From: a virus
Direction: 5' to 3' (one strand)
Length of the DNA stretch: 60,955 bases
IMG/VR virus record: IMGVR_UViG_3300042465_004842
Span: 1-60,955 of that record
The translations under genes and the position numbers were made by a program. Below, in pieces: positions 26,028 to 32,592 of this stretch (positions within the stretch are counted from its first letter, which is position 1; every line of letters starts with the position of its first letter). The notes beneath the pieces are model-generated. The model made no database searches. It saw only the letters and a list, made by a program, of their open reading frames with translations, and was not told the DNA's origin.

Positions 26028-26794
26028 GTGTTCTTCTCCTTCAGCTTGGCTTCGATGGCGCGGAAATATTTGTAGGTATCTGTCGTGTTGCATGACTTCA
26101 CGGTTGCATCAATCTCTTCATCACTCAGCCCAACCCATTCTTTCTTCGGTGGTGCTGTGTAGAGCGCGACTACTTTTGCGTGTGTGCCTTTTAACTCTGC
26201 CATGTGATCTGCATCTTCTTTCACAAAGTACAAATCGTGCAAGCTAATGCACCTACCTTCGCCTTCGTCTACGCCCCACGCTACTGGCTCAGTTCCTGCC
26301 AATTCAGCCTTCGCACTGTTGTACCCGTCTTGCCATGCTGATTGCGTTTGCATTCTTGCGTTAGCAAGGGGATTGCACATGGTGTTTTCCCATGAAACCC
26401 AAGAACCTGACGGACTGCGTCGAGGATCGTACTGCGCGCCAAGTACCTGCGCACTTTGCGCAAAACTTTTATAGTTTTCCTCACGTTCGTCTTGAACTTT
26501 TATTGGCATGTCAGGTATTCCATCCATCACCCTCTTCCTCAACGCTTCGTTCATAGCTTTTTGTTCAGCAATAAACTCAGGCTTTGATGTTAGAGAATCG
26601 CTCCAATGAGCTATCGTTTCGTCAGGCTGCGTATAGTTCGGCTTGCCACCTGAATACGTCTTTACCCACGGCTCCTCATGGATTTCTTTTATCTCGTTAA
26701 TTTGATCTTCCGTTAAGCGGCACACATACTCATCACCTTCTCGTATCCAACGTAGTATCCCCGAGGGGAAGCAAACTTCTTCGTAGGGTTTCAT
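26024..26794 (-). CDS. KEKN-family protein 3, large member
   Basis: 256 residues. The start at 26794 (MKPYEEV) sits in an ATGA overlap with the small membrane protein gene and has GGAG at eight bases; the ATG at 26812 is less likely. The N-terminal 200 residues are distinct, with WIREGDEYVCRLTEDQ and a Trp/Ser-rich region. The end carries KKEWVGLSDEEIDATVKSC and RAIEAKLKEKNT, the motif shared with the next two genes. Function unknown. Confidence 0.7.
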   Translation of the reverse strand: MKPYEEVCFPSGILRWIREGDEYVCRLTEDQINEIKEIHEEPWVKTYSGGKPNYTQPDETIAHWSDSLTSKPEFIAEQKAMNEALRKRVMDGIPDMPIKVQDEREENYKSFAQSAQVLGAQYDPRRSPSGSWVSWENTMCNPLANARMQTQSAWQDGYNSAKAELAGTEPVAWGVDEGEGRCISLHDLYFVKEDADHMAELKGTHAKVVALYTAPPKKEWVGLSDEEIDATVKSCNTTDTYKYFRAIEAKLKEKNT

Positions 26795-26922
26795 AAGGCG
26801 CTCCATAACCATTTAATGTACTTCCCTATCAAAACCCCCGCAGTACTAGCCATAAATACAAATGCGACTATTACCACTAGGCCGTAAATATGCTGCAACA
26901 ATGCTTTTCCCATTTCGTTCAT
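26791..26922 (-). CDS. Micro membrane protein, 43 residues
   Basis: A single hydrophobic helix (GLVVIVAFVFMASTAGVLIG, about 14-33) lies between short charged ends (MNEMGK and KYIKWLW). ATGA overlaps with both neighbours and an AAGGAGAAGCC ribosome site encoded by the previous gene's end make it a convincing gene despite its size. The Trp-rich cytoplasmic or interfacial tail is notable. Function unknown. Confidence 0.68.
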   Translation of the reverse strand: MNEMGKALLQHIYGLVVIVAFVFMASTAGVLIGKYIKWLWSAL

Positions 26923-27107
26923 GGCTTCTCCTTTATCCACGCAGCAACCTTGTAGTAACCATCATAAGTAATAAAATCTTCCGCTAATCGAGCGCGAATA
27001 GCATCAACGCATTCTTGATCAGCTATAGACCAACCATGTCCTGAAGATTCTTTCTCCCATGCTAATAAACAATTCAAAGCCATCTTAAATATTTCGCGGT
27101 CAGTCAT
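26919..27107 (-). CDS. Small acidic protein, unknown function
   Basis: 62 residues, helical, opening MTDREIFKMALNCLLAWEKE and continuing with DQECVDAIRARLAED. This resembles a common phage small-protein pattern (LEALEYHxxQTRPIxxTxxAIxALRxALAE-like) in spacing only. It ends WIKEKP, the codons of which form the next ribosome site. The start overlaps the upstream zinc-ribbon gene by eight bases. Confidence 0.68.
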   Translation of the reverse strand: MTDREIFKMALNCLLAWEKESSGHGWSIADQECVDAIRARLAEDFITYDGYYKVAAWIKEKP

Positions 27108-27267
27108 CTTTTACCTCCCAAATTACTGTTGTATTCGGTGGCATAAGCGCATTAGGGTTGCACTTGCACGGCATACCAGCACCCTCACAAAAGATACATT
27201 CATGCGCTTCTTTGTTTGGGTGGTTCTCACATACCCACAATGTTCCATTGCAGTTAGGACAAGTCAT
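27100..27267 (-). CDS. Small zinc-ribbon protein, 55 residues
   Basis: Seven Cys fall in pairs or clusters: CPNC at the N terminus, then WVCENHP, ECIFCEGAG and MPCKC. The pattern C-x2-C ... W-V-C-E-N-H-P ... C-x2-C-x-G-A-G-x-P-C is one I know from a small protein found in very many phages, sometimes compared to DnaJ-type zinc ribbons. Probably binds zinc. It starts within an ATGA overlap and GGAGGAAGA precedes the ATG. Confidence 0.75.
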   Translation of the reverse strand: MTCPNCNGTLWVCENHPNKEAHECIFCEGAGMPCKCNPNALMPPNTTVIWEVKDD

Positions 27268-27416
27268 TCTTCCTCCATGCCTTCTAAAAGTATCTTGCGC
27301 GTAATGCTTTCTAAAGCTTCTTGATCACTATCCTGTATTGCCTTTGTGTACTTCACTGCCTTTTCTAAATACTCTGGATCGTCATCAATCAATAGTTTTT
27401 GTGTGGGCTTTACCAT
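27264..27416 (-). CDS. Small acidic protein, 50 residues
   Basis: A helical, Glu/Asp/Lys-rich protein (LLIDDDPEYLEKAVKYTKAI ... ILLEGMEEE). GGGGGGAGCA precedes the ATG and the stop overlaps the next start (ATGA). The terminal GMEEE codons contain the GGAGGAAG ribosome site for the zinc-ribbon gene. No family recognised. Confidence 0.6.
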   Translation of the reverse strand: MVKPTQKLLIDDDPEYLEKAVKYTKAIQDSDQEALESITRKILLEGMEEE

Positions 27417-27700
27417 TGCTCCCCCCAAGTCCTATGCTCCTCAGCAATCCACTCCAAGCCATCATATTCTTTGATCTGCCATTTCACACCATCAGGTATT
27501 TCAATAATAAACAAGCTTGCAAAAATACCGTCGGCTGCTTCTCCCATCTCTTCAACTACTTGAATTAGTGCTGGATCATCACGGTCCACGTTACGACAAC
27601 CCCAGTTATTAACCGTAGTGCCTGTAAGCTCCGCGTATCGAGCTGCTGCCTTTTCCGATAAACTAAACCCGCCATAAGCTCTGTTGATGACTAGTTTCAT
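27410..27700 (-). CDS. Conserved phage protein (GGFxLS / WIAExHRTW family)
   Basis: 96 residues from the ATG at 27700, which has GGAGAAGAG and an ATGA overlap. VINRAYGGFSLSEKA at the N terminus, RDDPALIQVVEEMGEAA in the middle and WQIKEYDGLEWIAEEHRTW at the end are hallmarks of a small family seen in a very wide range of phages. Its function is unknown to me; the strict conservation suggests an enzyme or host-binding role. Confidence 0.82.
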   Translation of the reverse strand: MKLVINRAYGGFSLSEKAAARYAELTGTTVNNWGCRNVDRDDPALIQVVEEMGEAADGIFASLFIIEIPDGVKWQIKEYDGLEWIAEEHRTWGEQW

Positions 27701-27897
27701 AACTCTTCTCCATTCTTTTCTAACTCCCACAATGGAATTCTTGCAGCACACTCATCAACCATTACTTCTAGCAGTTTTAATAAATGATGTTCGCTATTCA
27801 TATCAGGGCGAGTAGTTTCAGTAGCATGATCAGCAACATAGCCACGGATAATTTCTACTATCCTTTTTTCAGGGACAAGCGGTATAAATTGTTTCAT
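27697..27897 (-). CDS. Small helical protein, unknown function
   Basis: 66 residues (FIPLVPEKRIVEIIRGYVAD at the N terminus, LWELEKNGEEL at the end). The C-terminal codons supply the GGAGAAGAG site of the next gene. It overlaps both neighbours by four bases. No recognised domain. Confidence 0.65.
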   Translation of the reverse strand: MKQFIPLVPEKRIVEIIRGYVADHATETTRPDMNSEHHLLKLLEVMVDECAARIPLWELEKNGEEL

Positions 27898-28274
27898 TCT
27901 TGCCCCCTCTTTCGGATAGCTTCTCTAAACGCTATTGCCGCATCCATTAAAGCAGCCTCGTAAGCATCAAGCGGAGACATAGTCGTGTAATCGCGGTCAG
28001 GCGTAGTCAAGTGAACTTCAATACTTGCACAAGCCTCGCGCTCCATTTCTACTTCTACTTTGACCATCCTATCGACAACACTAAGGATAGAACTGCTCAG
28101 TGCTTTACAAATCAGTGAAAGCGTGTCGTTAATCATTTCATCGTAAACACCCGGATCAGTTTTTTTAATGACTTCCAACGTCATCTTTGCCTCTTCTAGT
28201 GCCTCACTGTCCGCTATCACCGCCGAATATATGTAATCTATATTTGGCATTACTTCTGCTTTATCCTCTGTCAT
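27894..28274 (-). CDS. EREACA-family protein 1
   Basis: 126 residues. A helical N-terminal two thirds is followed by EVEMEREACASIE and AFREAIRKRGQE. The E-R-E-A-C-A ... A-I-R-x-R-G pairing is a small module repeated in the next two genes of this operon and known from many phage hypothetical proteins, including Ea22/Ead-like ones. Function unknown. It starts inside the end of the upstream micro membrane protein gene. Confidence 0.7.
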   Translation of the reverse strand: MTEDKAEVMPNIDYIYSAVIADSEALEEAKMTLEVIKKTDPGVYDEMINDTLSLICKALSSSILSVVDRMVKVEVEMEREACASIEVHLTTPDRDYTTMSPLDAYEAALMDAAIAFREAIRKRGQE

Positions 28275-28362
28275 AATTTACCCCGTAAAGAAATCCCATA
28301 AAGAAAGACCAGCAAGCAAGTCCGATTACAAACAGCACCATGTCAAGCGGGTAGTCAGTCAT
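28261..28362 (-). CDS. Micro membrane protein, 33 residues
   Basis: LDMVLFVIGLACWSFFMGFL is one transmembrane helix, ending YGVNYDRG. The ATG overlaps the previous stop (TAATG) and GGGGGCAG lies upstream. Coupling and hydrophobic profile support it, although the length is minimal. Function unknown. Confidence 0.55.
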   Translation of the reverse strand: MTDYPLDMVLFVIGLACWSFFMGFLYGVNYDRG

Positions 28363-28604
28363 TACTGCCCCCTTGCGCGGATATCTGCGGCAGCTTCCAA
28401 ATAAGTGTTTGCGTTAAAAGCAATCTGAGCACACGCCTCGCGCTCATCTTTGACTGCGGTTTCTACTTCTAATTTCAATCTCTCAATTTCGTCAGACATG
28501 TCCTGTTTGTTCATCGACATAACCTTCATAGTGTCAATCAGGCTTTGAATGTGATGGTTGAGGGTGCGAATCTCATTTTCCAAAAACTCTTCCCTTGTAC
28601 TCAT
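28362..28604 (-). CDS. EREACA-family protein 2
   Basis: 80 residues, coiled coil for most of its length (EEFLENEIRTLNHHIQSLID, then MSDEIERLKLEVE), ending with KDEREACAQIAFNAN and AADIRARGQ. The C-terminal module is shared with the genes on either side. Four-base overlap with the upstream gene. Probably self-associating through the coiled coil. Confidence 0.72.
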   Translation of the reverse strand: MSTREEFLENEIRTLNHHIQSLIDTMKVMSMNKQDMSDEIERLKLEVETAVKDEREACAQIAFNANTYLEAAADIRARGQ

Positions 28605-28810
28605 TCTCTGCCCCTTAGTCTGATGTTTTCAGCGCAATGGTCACATCCAACTGCGTCCAATCTTTTTGCACATGCATCGCGCTCATCTGCACGAACTAGT
28701 TCAGCAAATTTCTGTGCGTATGCAAGAGCAATAATTGGCATCCAATCATGATCGGTTGCTATATGCAATCCAGCCTCATGCGCCATGCGGATAATGTCTT
28801 CGTTAGTCAT
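28601..28810 (-). CDS. EREACA-family protein 3
   Basis: 69 residues: IIRMAHEAGLHIATDHDW at the N terminus, ADERDACAKRLDAVGCDHCA then IRLRGRE at the end. The N-terminal M-A-x-E-A-G-L pattern with a D-E-R-x-A-C-A tail is common among phage hypothetical proteins. GGAGAAGAAGG before the start is encoded by the previous gene. Function unknown. Confidence 0.75.
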   Translation of the reverse strand: MTNEDIIRMAHEAGLHIATDHDWMPIIALAYAQKFAELVRADERDACAKRLDAVGCDHCAENIRLRGRE

Positions 28811-28988
28811 CCTTCTTCTCCCTCGCCTTCATCATTGCGTCGGCAAACTTGTATGCCTGTTCCGCATGAATCTCATAATGACCTTCCCAAGGTTTTGAAT
28901 CTGCATGCATTAAAACGGGCAGCGCCGTAGCCGCAAAGTAATCCCTTAGCTCCATGCCTTCGCTTCTATGATTTGGAAATGCTTTCAT
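28803..28988 (-). CDS. GMxLRDYFAA-family protein 1
   Basis: 61 residues. EGMELRDYFAATALPVL and AYKFADAMMKAREKKDD are both ends of a small phage protein family with constant L-R-D-Y-F-A-A and A-Y-x-x-A-D-A-M elements. A shorter paralogue lies at 29262-29441. Its end encodes the ribosome site of the next gene. Function unknown. Confidence 0.75.
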   Translation of the reverse strand: MKAFPNHRSEGMELRDYFAATALPVLMHADSKPWEGHYEIHAEQAYKFADAMMKAREKKDD

Positions 28989-29278
28989 AACATGTCCCCC
29001 AAATAGTTCGCTGCTACGTGGTAATAGTTATGTCTGCCACCTGCCTCCATGTGCATCTGCATTAACTTATAATGGTAACGCTTTAACCCATGCGCCTCAC
29101 CCGCATCAAACCCCGCCTCATACGCCGAGACAACCGCTATAGCTGGAAGAGTATTGCGATACATCTGCGAATGCTTGCCCTCACCCTTGGTTATAAATGC
29201 GTGGCACGGGGAACACAGCAAACCAAAAAATATTCCCTGACCATGCTCGTTCTGGCAATCTTTAACGATGCATTTCAT
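28985..29278 (-). CDS. Cys/His-containing conserved protein
   Basis: 97 residues. KCIVKDCQNEHGQGIFFGLLCSPCH gives a C-x4-C ... C-x2-C-x-(H) arrangement that should bind zinc; the rest is helical (VSAYEAGFDAGEAHGLKRYH). Similar proteins with K-C-x4-C ... C-x-x-C-H-x-F ends occur in cyanophages. Start overlaps the previous gene's last codons. Function unknown. Confidence 0.7.
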   Translation of the reverse strand: MKCIVKDCQNEHGQGIFFGLLCSPCHAFITKGEGKHSQMYRNTLPAIAVVSAYEAGFDAGEAHGLKRYHYKLMQMHMEAGGRHNYYHVAANYLGDML

Positions 29279-29441
29279 TTTTCTCCATCCTTTCTTTTCT
29301 CTCTTTCATCATTGCATCAGCAATCGCGTAACTTCTTTTGGCTACCCACTCTCCTGTTATAAGAGGGGAATCTAACTTTCCAGCATTAACAGTCCCCAAC
29401 ATCGCTAACCCAGCAAAGAAATCTATTAGCTCATCATTCAT
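29262..29441 (-). CDS. DYFA-family protein 2 (paralogue of 28803-28988)
   Basis: 59 residues from the ATG at 29441, which overlaps the upstream stop by one base (TGATG) and has GGAGG at six bases; the ATG at 29459 lacks a site. DELIDFFAGLAMLGT and KRSYAIADAMMKERKER mirror the gene at 28803-28988 (DYFAATALP and AYKFADAMMKAREKK), pointing to local duplication and divergence. Confidence 0.7.
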   Translation of the reverse strand: MNDELIDFFAGLAMLGTVNAGKLDSPLITGEWVAKRSYAIADAMMKERKERMEKNEMHR

Positions 29442-29641
29442 CAAATCCTCCGCTGACACATGAACGCCTGCTGCTCTACGCGGAACGCGCCTGCATACTT
29501 GCAGTCCCCAATGACACGGCTTTCAGTCTGCACCTGACCAATAGCCATACCAATAAAGAACATCAACACCGCTGCGAGGGACTTGGCCCATACGTTATTG
29601 ATCCACGTAAGTACCTTCCTGTAATCAAACGTATCTATCAT
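29441..29641 (-). CDS. Single-pass membrane protein, 66 residues
   Basis: A hydrophobic helix (SLAAVLMFFIGMAIGQV, about 21-37) follows a short N-terminal basic/aromatic segment, with a C-terminal tail containing two Cys (GDCKYAG and FMCQRRI). The ATG at 29641 has GGAGG and an ATGA overlap. The topology resembles small inner-membrane phage proteins, including i-spanin-like ones, but the tail lacks a coiled coil. Function unknown. Confidence 0.65.
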   Translation of the reverse strand: MIDTFDYRKVLTWINNVWAKSLAAVLMFFIGMAIGQVQTESRVIGDCKYAGAFRVEQQAFMCQRRI

Positions 29642-29883
29642 TTCTTGCCTCCCGCACAAAGGAACTCAATACGGGCTATAGGCCAGTTCGTCGCCTTGTG
29701 GATAGCGATAATCCACTCGGCTGGCACACTACTGCCACCTTTCTTACGTAGCTTAGAAATGCCGCTGGGCAATACCCCAAGGATCTTCGACAACTCCCTG
29801 TCCGAATCCACCTTGAAATAGCTTTTGACCGTATCCAACACCACATGTGGGGCCACGCCCCGCTTACCCTGTCCTTTTTTCAT
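29638..29883 (-). CDS. Cro/CI-type helix-turn-helix protein
   Basis: 81 residues. SDRELSKILGVLPSGISKLR (about 27-46) is a helix-turn-helix with the recognition helix GVLPSGISKLRK, and WIIAIHKATNWPIARIEFL is a typical C-terminal helix of small Cro-like repressors. The N terminus is basic. It is early in the minus-strand operon and is a good candidate for the regulator that binds the operators in this genome. GGAGGAG precedes the ATG. Confidence 0.78.
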   Translation of the reverse strand: MKKGQGKRGVAPHVVLDTVKSYFKVDSDRELSKILGVLPSGISKLRKKGGSSVPAEWIIAIHKATNWPIARIEFLCAGGKK

Positions 29884-30077
29884 CTCTCCTCCTTCTTAAA
29901 TAACAATAAGAACTTCGCTACCAAGTCAGTAGCCCTAAATTGGCCTACATCCTCCCAGCCCGTTACCAAATTCTGAGCAAACTCCTCCTCAGGAGTAATC
30001 TCACCAGCACGACTAGGCACGTAAAACGCCCCAATCTGCGGCGGCTCTTCCTTTACATATCTCCCGTTTACTAACAT
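29880..30077 (-). CDS. Small protein, unknown function
   Basis: 65 residues. It opens LVNGRYVKEEPPQIGAFYVP, with a Pro/Gly-rich start, then an acidic helical part (EEEFAQNLVTGWEDVGQFRA). TAGAAAGGAG precedes the ATG, and its end KKEER encodes the GGAGGAG site of the helix-turn-helix gene. No known domain. Confidence 0.65.
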   Translation of the reverse strand: MLVNGRYVKEEPPQIGAFYVPSRAGEITPEEEFAQNLVTGWEDVGQFRATDLVAKFLLLFKKEER

Positions 30078-30093
30078 ACCGACTCCTTTCTAT

Positions 30094-30321
30094 TTAATGG
30101 ACCTCATCATCCGGCCCAGCTAATTGATATGCCTTCTCCATCATCCCGTACTTCATTTCTATTGCCAGTAACAATACGTTTACGGGCATCCCTTTGTAAA
30201 AGGCCATCTCCACCAAAAGATTAGTCAAAAAGGCTAACGCCTCCTCAGGGCACATTTCCGACCCAATCTCATCCAGCCCTTCCAGCTCTTCAACCATCTT
30301 CGCGCTCCGAATAGTGCTCAT
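30094..30321 (-). CDS. Small acidic helical protein, unknown function
   Basis: 75 residues from the ATG at 30321 with GGAGGAGCAG upstream; the frame could extend to 30345 but lacks a site there. Sequence MSTIRSAKMVEELEGLDE, then PEEALAFLTNLLVEMAFYKG, two amphipathic helices. It overlaps the upstream gene by 32 bases. No family known to me. Confidence 0.65.
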   Translation of the reverse strand: MSTIRSAKMVEELEGLDEIGSEMCPEEALAFLTNLLVEMAFYKGMPVNVLLLAIEMKYGMMEKAYQLAGPDDEVH

Positions 30322-30586
30322 AGATCTGCTCCTCCCACCGCTCACGGTCCCATCTAGTCGCCTTGGCTAAAATCTCAGGGGCAGGAGTCTTGTCCATGTG
30401 CAACACGTCAAACTCCAGCTCCCTGAACCCATAATAATCAACATCACTATCCCTGCAGGAATAATCAGGGCTCTTTACTATAATGTGCGTGACCCCCAAT
30501 AGGCAATCCAGCTCCACCTCGCCATCCTCCCCGCCGATGTAAAGGTAAGACGGGATGTAGTCCCAATATAGCTTTTCCTTGCTCAT
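30290..30586 (-). CDS. Small acidic protein, unknown function
   Basis: 98 residues, acidic, with aromatic-rich strands (YIPSYLYIGGEDGEVELDCL) and a helical C terminus (ATRWDRERWEEQIYEHY). ATGA overlap with the previous gene. Nothing in it matches a family I can name. Confidence 0.65.
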   Translation of the reverse strand: MSKEKLYWDYIPSYLYIGGEDGEVELDCLLGVTHIIVKSPDYSCRDSDVDYYGFRELEFDVLHMDKTPAPEILAKATRWDRERWEEQIYEHYSEREDG

Positions 30587-30795
30587 AGCGGCCTCTCTAT
30601 CAACGCAGCATAGACCTCATCAGGGACCTCAATCACCGACATATTGTCTGCCTCAAGGCATTCGCCGCAGTACATAATCGGACCATTGTCCGCGCACCAC
30701 GGGTCGTTAGCACGGCGTACCTCGTCTTCAATCTCTAACCAACCACACTCGCTGCAGCGGTAAACAAGACTTTTTTCCTCTGGTTTTGGTTCCAT
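30583..30795 (-). CDS. Zinc-ribbon protein, first gene of the minus operon
   Basis: 70 residues. YRCSECGWLE and MYCGECLEAD give two C-x2-C knuckles spaced for one zinc, a common small zinc-ribbon layout. The ATG at 30795 is preceded by the AGAAAGGATAG leader motif (complement of 30800-30810) found before six plus-strand accessory genes. A candidate promoter is at 30869-30898. Its position makes it the first product of the operon, perhaps a small regulator or host-interaction factor. Confidence 0.7.
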   Translation of the reverse strand: MEPKPEEKSLVYRCSECGWLEIEDEVRRANDPWCADNGPIMYCGECLEADNMSVIEVPDEVYAALIERPL

Positions 30796-30868
30796 TTCGC
30801 TATCCTTTCTGTTAATTTGTTACGTCAAATGTGGCACAATTAAGGCCTGTTTGGGTAGTGCTGAGTGT

Positions 30869-30898
30869 ATTTTAGTTTAGGTAAAGGGGATTGTGCAA
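30869..30898 (-). promoter_or_regulatory. Promoter of the minus-strand small-gene operon
   Basis: On the minus strand, TTGCAC (complement of 30893-30898) is followed at 18 bases by TAAAAT (complement of 30869-30874). The transcript would start near 30860 and reach the first ATG at 30795 through the AGAAAGGATAG leader. The match to sigma-70 consensus is good but it is a prediction. Confidence 0.55.
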
Positions 30899-31247
30899 GG
30901 GGAATAATGGACCGCGGACCGCGAGAGTTTAGATATAAAAGTAATAGAAATTGATTTTTCTATGCTTTTTGAGGGTTTCCTATAGAAGTTTTTGAGGTCA
31001 TAGTAGAAAAAATATTTTTTTTTGTGAAAATAGACGTAATAGACGTAATGCCGTAATAAGCTAGTGTTCATGCGGGTTTTGAGCATTACGGTAGCATTAC
31101 GTATCTATTTTGGAAATGTAATAAATATGGTGTAACAGGGAAATAATCAGGGGGGATCCGCGATATAACTTTTTTTGAAAAAAAACTTGCTATGACCCCA
31201 AAAAACTCTATAGGAACCTTTTTGTTAGGATTTGCACAGTTGTTATA
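30899..31247. other. AT-rich divergent intergenic region, origin candidate
   Basis: About 350 bases without a credible gene between two divergent operons. It is strongly AT-rich, with A and T runs at 31010-31022 and 31169-31185. It contains a reversed copy of the ATAGAAAAATCAATT motif (30949-30963, minus strand) and the CGTAAT repeat cluster described separately. Such a region is typical of replication origins and regulator-binding sites. A 69-residue minus-strand frame here has no coding character. Confidence 0.5.
31027..31111. repeat. CGTAAT iterons in an imperfect inverted repeat
   Basis: CGTAAT occurs at 31035-31040, 31044-31049 and 31052-31057, and in reverse orientation (ATTACG) at 31085-31090 and 31096-31101. 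The arms extend further: AAAATAGA before the first copies mirrors TCTATTTT after the last (ending 31111). Iterons next to AT-rich DNA are typical of initiator or repressor binding sites. Confidence 0.7.
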
Positions 31248-31276
31248 TTGACATAGCTGGTTTTGGTATGTAGTCT
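31248..31276 (+). promoter_or_regulatory. Promoter of the packaging operon
   Basis: TTGACA (31248-31253), a 17-base spacer and TAGTCT (31271-31276) with TATG just before the -10 box. It lies 27 bases upstream of the first ATG at 31303. A perfect -35 box with ideal spacing makes this a likely sigma-70 promoter. Confidence 0.6.
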
Positions 31277-31302
31277 GTGGTTTTTCAGGTTAGGCTATTA
31301 CT

Positions 31303-31518
31303 ATGATTAAAATTGATAGAAATGTACAAATACCCGAGGCTCGGTGTAATTATCCTTTTGAGGATATGGGCTGTGGGGATAGTATTTTGTTCTTAGAGGA
31401 GCGCCGCGCTGCTTCTGCTCGTGTGGCGGCGGTACGGTACGCCAAGAGGCATCGCCCTGCTTGGGTGTTCACACTGAGAAGGGTAGACGATGGCTGGCGC
31501 TTGTGGAGGATCGAGTAA
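31303..31518 (+). CDS. Small conserved phage protein next to terminase
   Basis: 71 residues. The sequence IPEARCNYPFEDMGCGDSIL at the N terminus and VFTLRRVDDGWRLWRIE at the C terminus matches a small family with constant P-F-x-x-M-x-x-G-D-S and F-x-x-R-x-V-x-x-G-x-R-x-W-R-I parts, widespread in phages. Function unknown. Its stop overlaps the terminase small subunit start (TAATG). The ribosome site is weak. Confidence 0.75.
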   Translation: MIKIDRNVQIPEARCNYPFEDMGCGDSILFLEERRAASARVAAVRYAKRHRPAWVFTLRRVDDGWRLWRIE

Positions 31519-32183
31519 TGGCGAAGAAGGATGTCTGGAACGTCCCTCCGGTTATTCAGCAAAAGTCTGCCAATCGGATGGCGGCAAAAGTGGGCCCGTT
31601 GGCGAAGCAGAAAATCCTGACTCCCAAGCATTGGAAGTTTGTGCAGGAGTATGTATCTGGCGATGGAAGAGTAACACTGAAAGAAGCTGCTATTCGTGCA
31701 GGCTACAAGCCGTCCAGCGCTTCTGTCATCGCATGGCAGCTGACAAACCCTGACATCAATCCGCACATTGTCGCGGCGATTCAGGCGTATCGGGCGGAGT
31801 TGGCCTCAAAGTACAACACCAGTTATGAACGCCATATGAAGGACCTGCAGACGATTCGAGACAAGGCGCTAGAGGCTGGAGCTTATGCGGCTGCAGTGCA
31901 GGCAGAATACCGCCGCGGGCAGGCTTTGGGCACGATTTACGTCGAAAGAAAAGAAATCAGGCATGGCACTATCGATTCAATGAGCAAGGAAGAGGTCCAG
32001 CGCAAGCTAGACGAGCTTAAAAAGCTTTATGGGGGCCCACCCCCTACCGCGTTAATTGATGCGCATACAGGGGCTGTAATCGCGAGTGTGGACAGGGAAA
32101 AGGATCCAGCCTTTGTATCGCCAGTGGAAGAGCCACCGTTAGACGTGTTTGAGATGGATAGGGACGATGGCAAGAAAACCTGA
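31518..32183 (+). CDS. terS: Terminase small subunit
   Basis: 221 residues. LTPKHWKFVQEYVSGDGRVT followed by LKEAAIRAGYKPSSASVIAW is the DNA-binding helix-turn-helix region of Terminase_2-type small subunits. A central helical part (YERHMKDLQTIRDKALEAGA) should oligomerise, and the C terminus is acidic. It recognises the packaging site and loads the large subunit. The start at 31518 was chosen from the overlap with the previous stop. Unusually, the large subunit gene lies 4.7 kb downstream. Confidence 0.85.
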   Translation: MAKKDVWNVPPVIQQKSANRMAAKVGPLAKQKILTPKHWKFVQEYVSGDGRVTLKEAAIRAGYKPSSASVIAWQLTNPDINPHIVAAIQAYRAELASKYNTSYERHMKDLQTIRDKALEAGAYAAAVQAEYRRGQALGTIYVERKEIRHGTIDSMSKEEVQRKLDELKKLYGGPPPTALIDAHTGAVIASVDREKDPAFVSPVEEPPLDVFEMDRDDGKKT

Positions 32184-32592
32184 ATCGGTCTTTTCTGACT
32201 TTATCCGCGACAACCTGCAAGGCGTTGATATATCCCGCGTGGAATCTGTAGCGAATTTGGGTTTTCCGGATATGGTCATTGCTGATCGTATGGGAACCGG
32301 AAAAATTGGCTTTCTTGAGAATAAAGTAGTTCAGCGCGGCCTTAAAGTACACCTACGCCCGCATCAGATGTCATTTTTGTATCGCCATTGGTTATACGGA
32401 TGCCCTGCCTATATTTTGGTAAAGCATTTGCCTATTGGAAAGAAAAATTCAATAGTTTTTCTCTACCATGGGGGACAGTGCGATGATTTGCTTGCGCAAG
32501 GCCTGCGCGTACAGCCTGTTATCAAATGGGAAAGTAATGCGATTGATTGGAAGTTATTAAAAAACCTACTATTGGGAATAGAAAAACCATAG
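32167..32592 (+). CDS. PD-(D/E)XK nuclease, resolvase/VRR-NUC-like
   Basis: 141 residues from the ATG at 32167, overlapping the terminase gene by 17 bases. VESVANLGFPDMVIADRM and IGFLENKVVQRGLKVHLRPH give E ... G-x-P-D-x(n)-E-x-K, the catalytic layout of small VRR-NUC and Holliday-junction-resolvase-like nucleases; Gln and His further on fit substrate binding (RPHQMSFL). It probably clears branched DNA before packaging. Phages often place such a nuclease beside terminase. Confidence 0.78.
   Translation: MARKPESVFSDFIRDNLQGVDISRVESVANLGFPDMVIADRMGTGKIGFLENKVVQRGLKVHLRPHQMSFLYRHWLYGCPAYILVKHLPIGKKNSIVFLYHGGQCDDLLAQGLRVQPVIKWESNAIDWKLLKNLLLGIEKP

Noticed and set aside
30877-31086. 69-residue minus-strand open frame in the AT-rich region
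   Set aside because: Composition is that of translated A/T runs (FHKKKYFFYYDLKNFYRK), it has no ribosome site, and it overlaps the minus promoter and the CGTAAT repeats.
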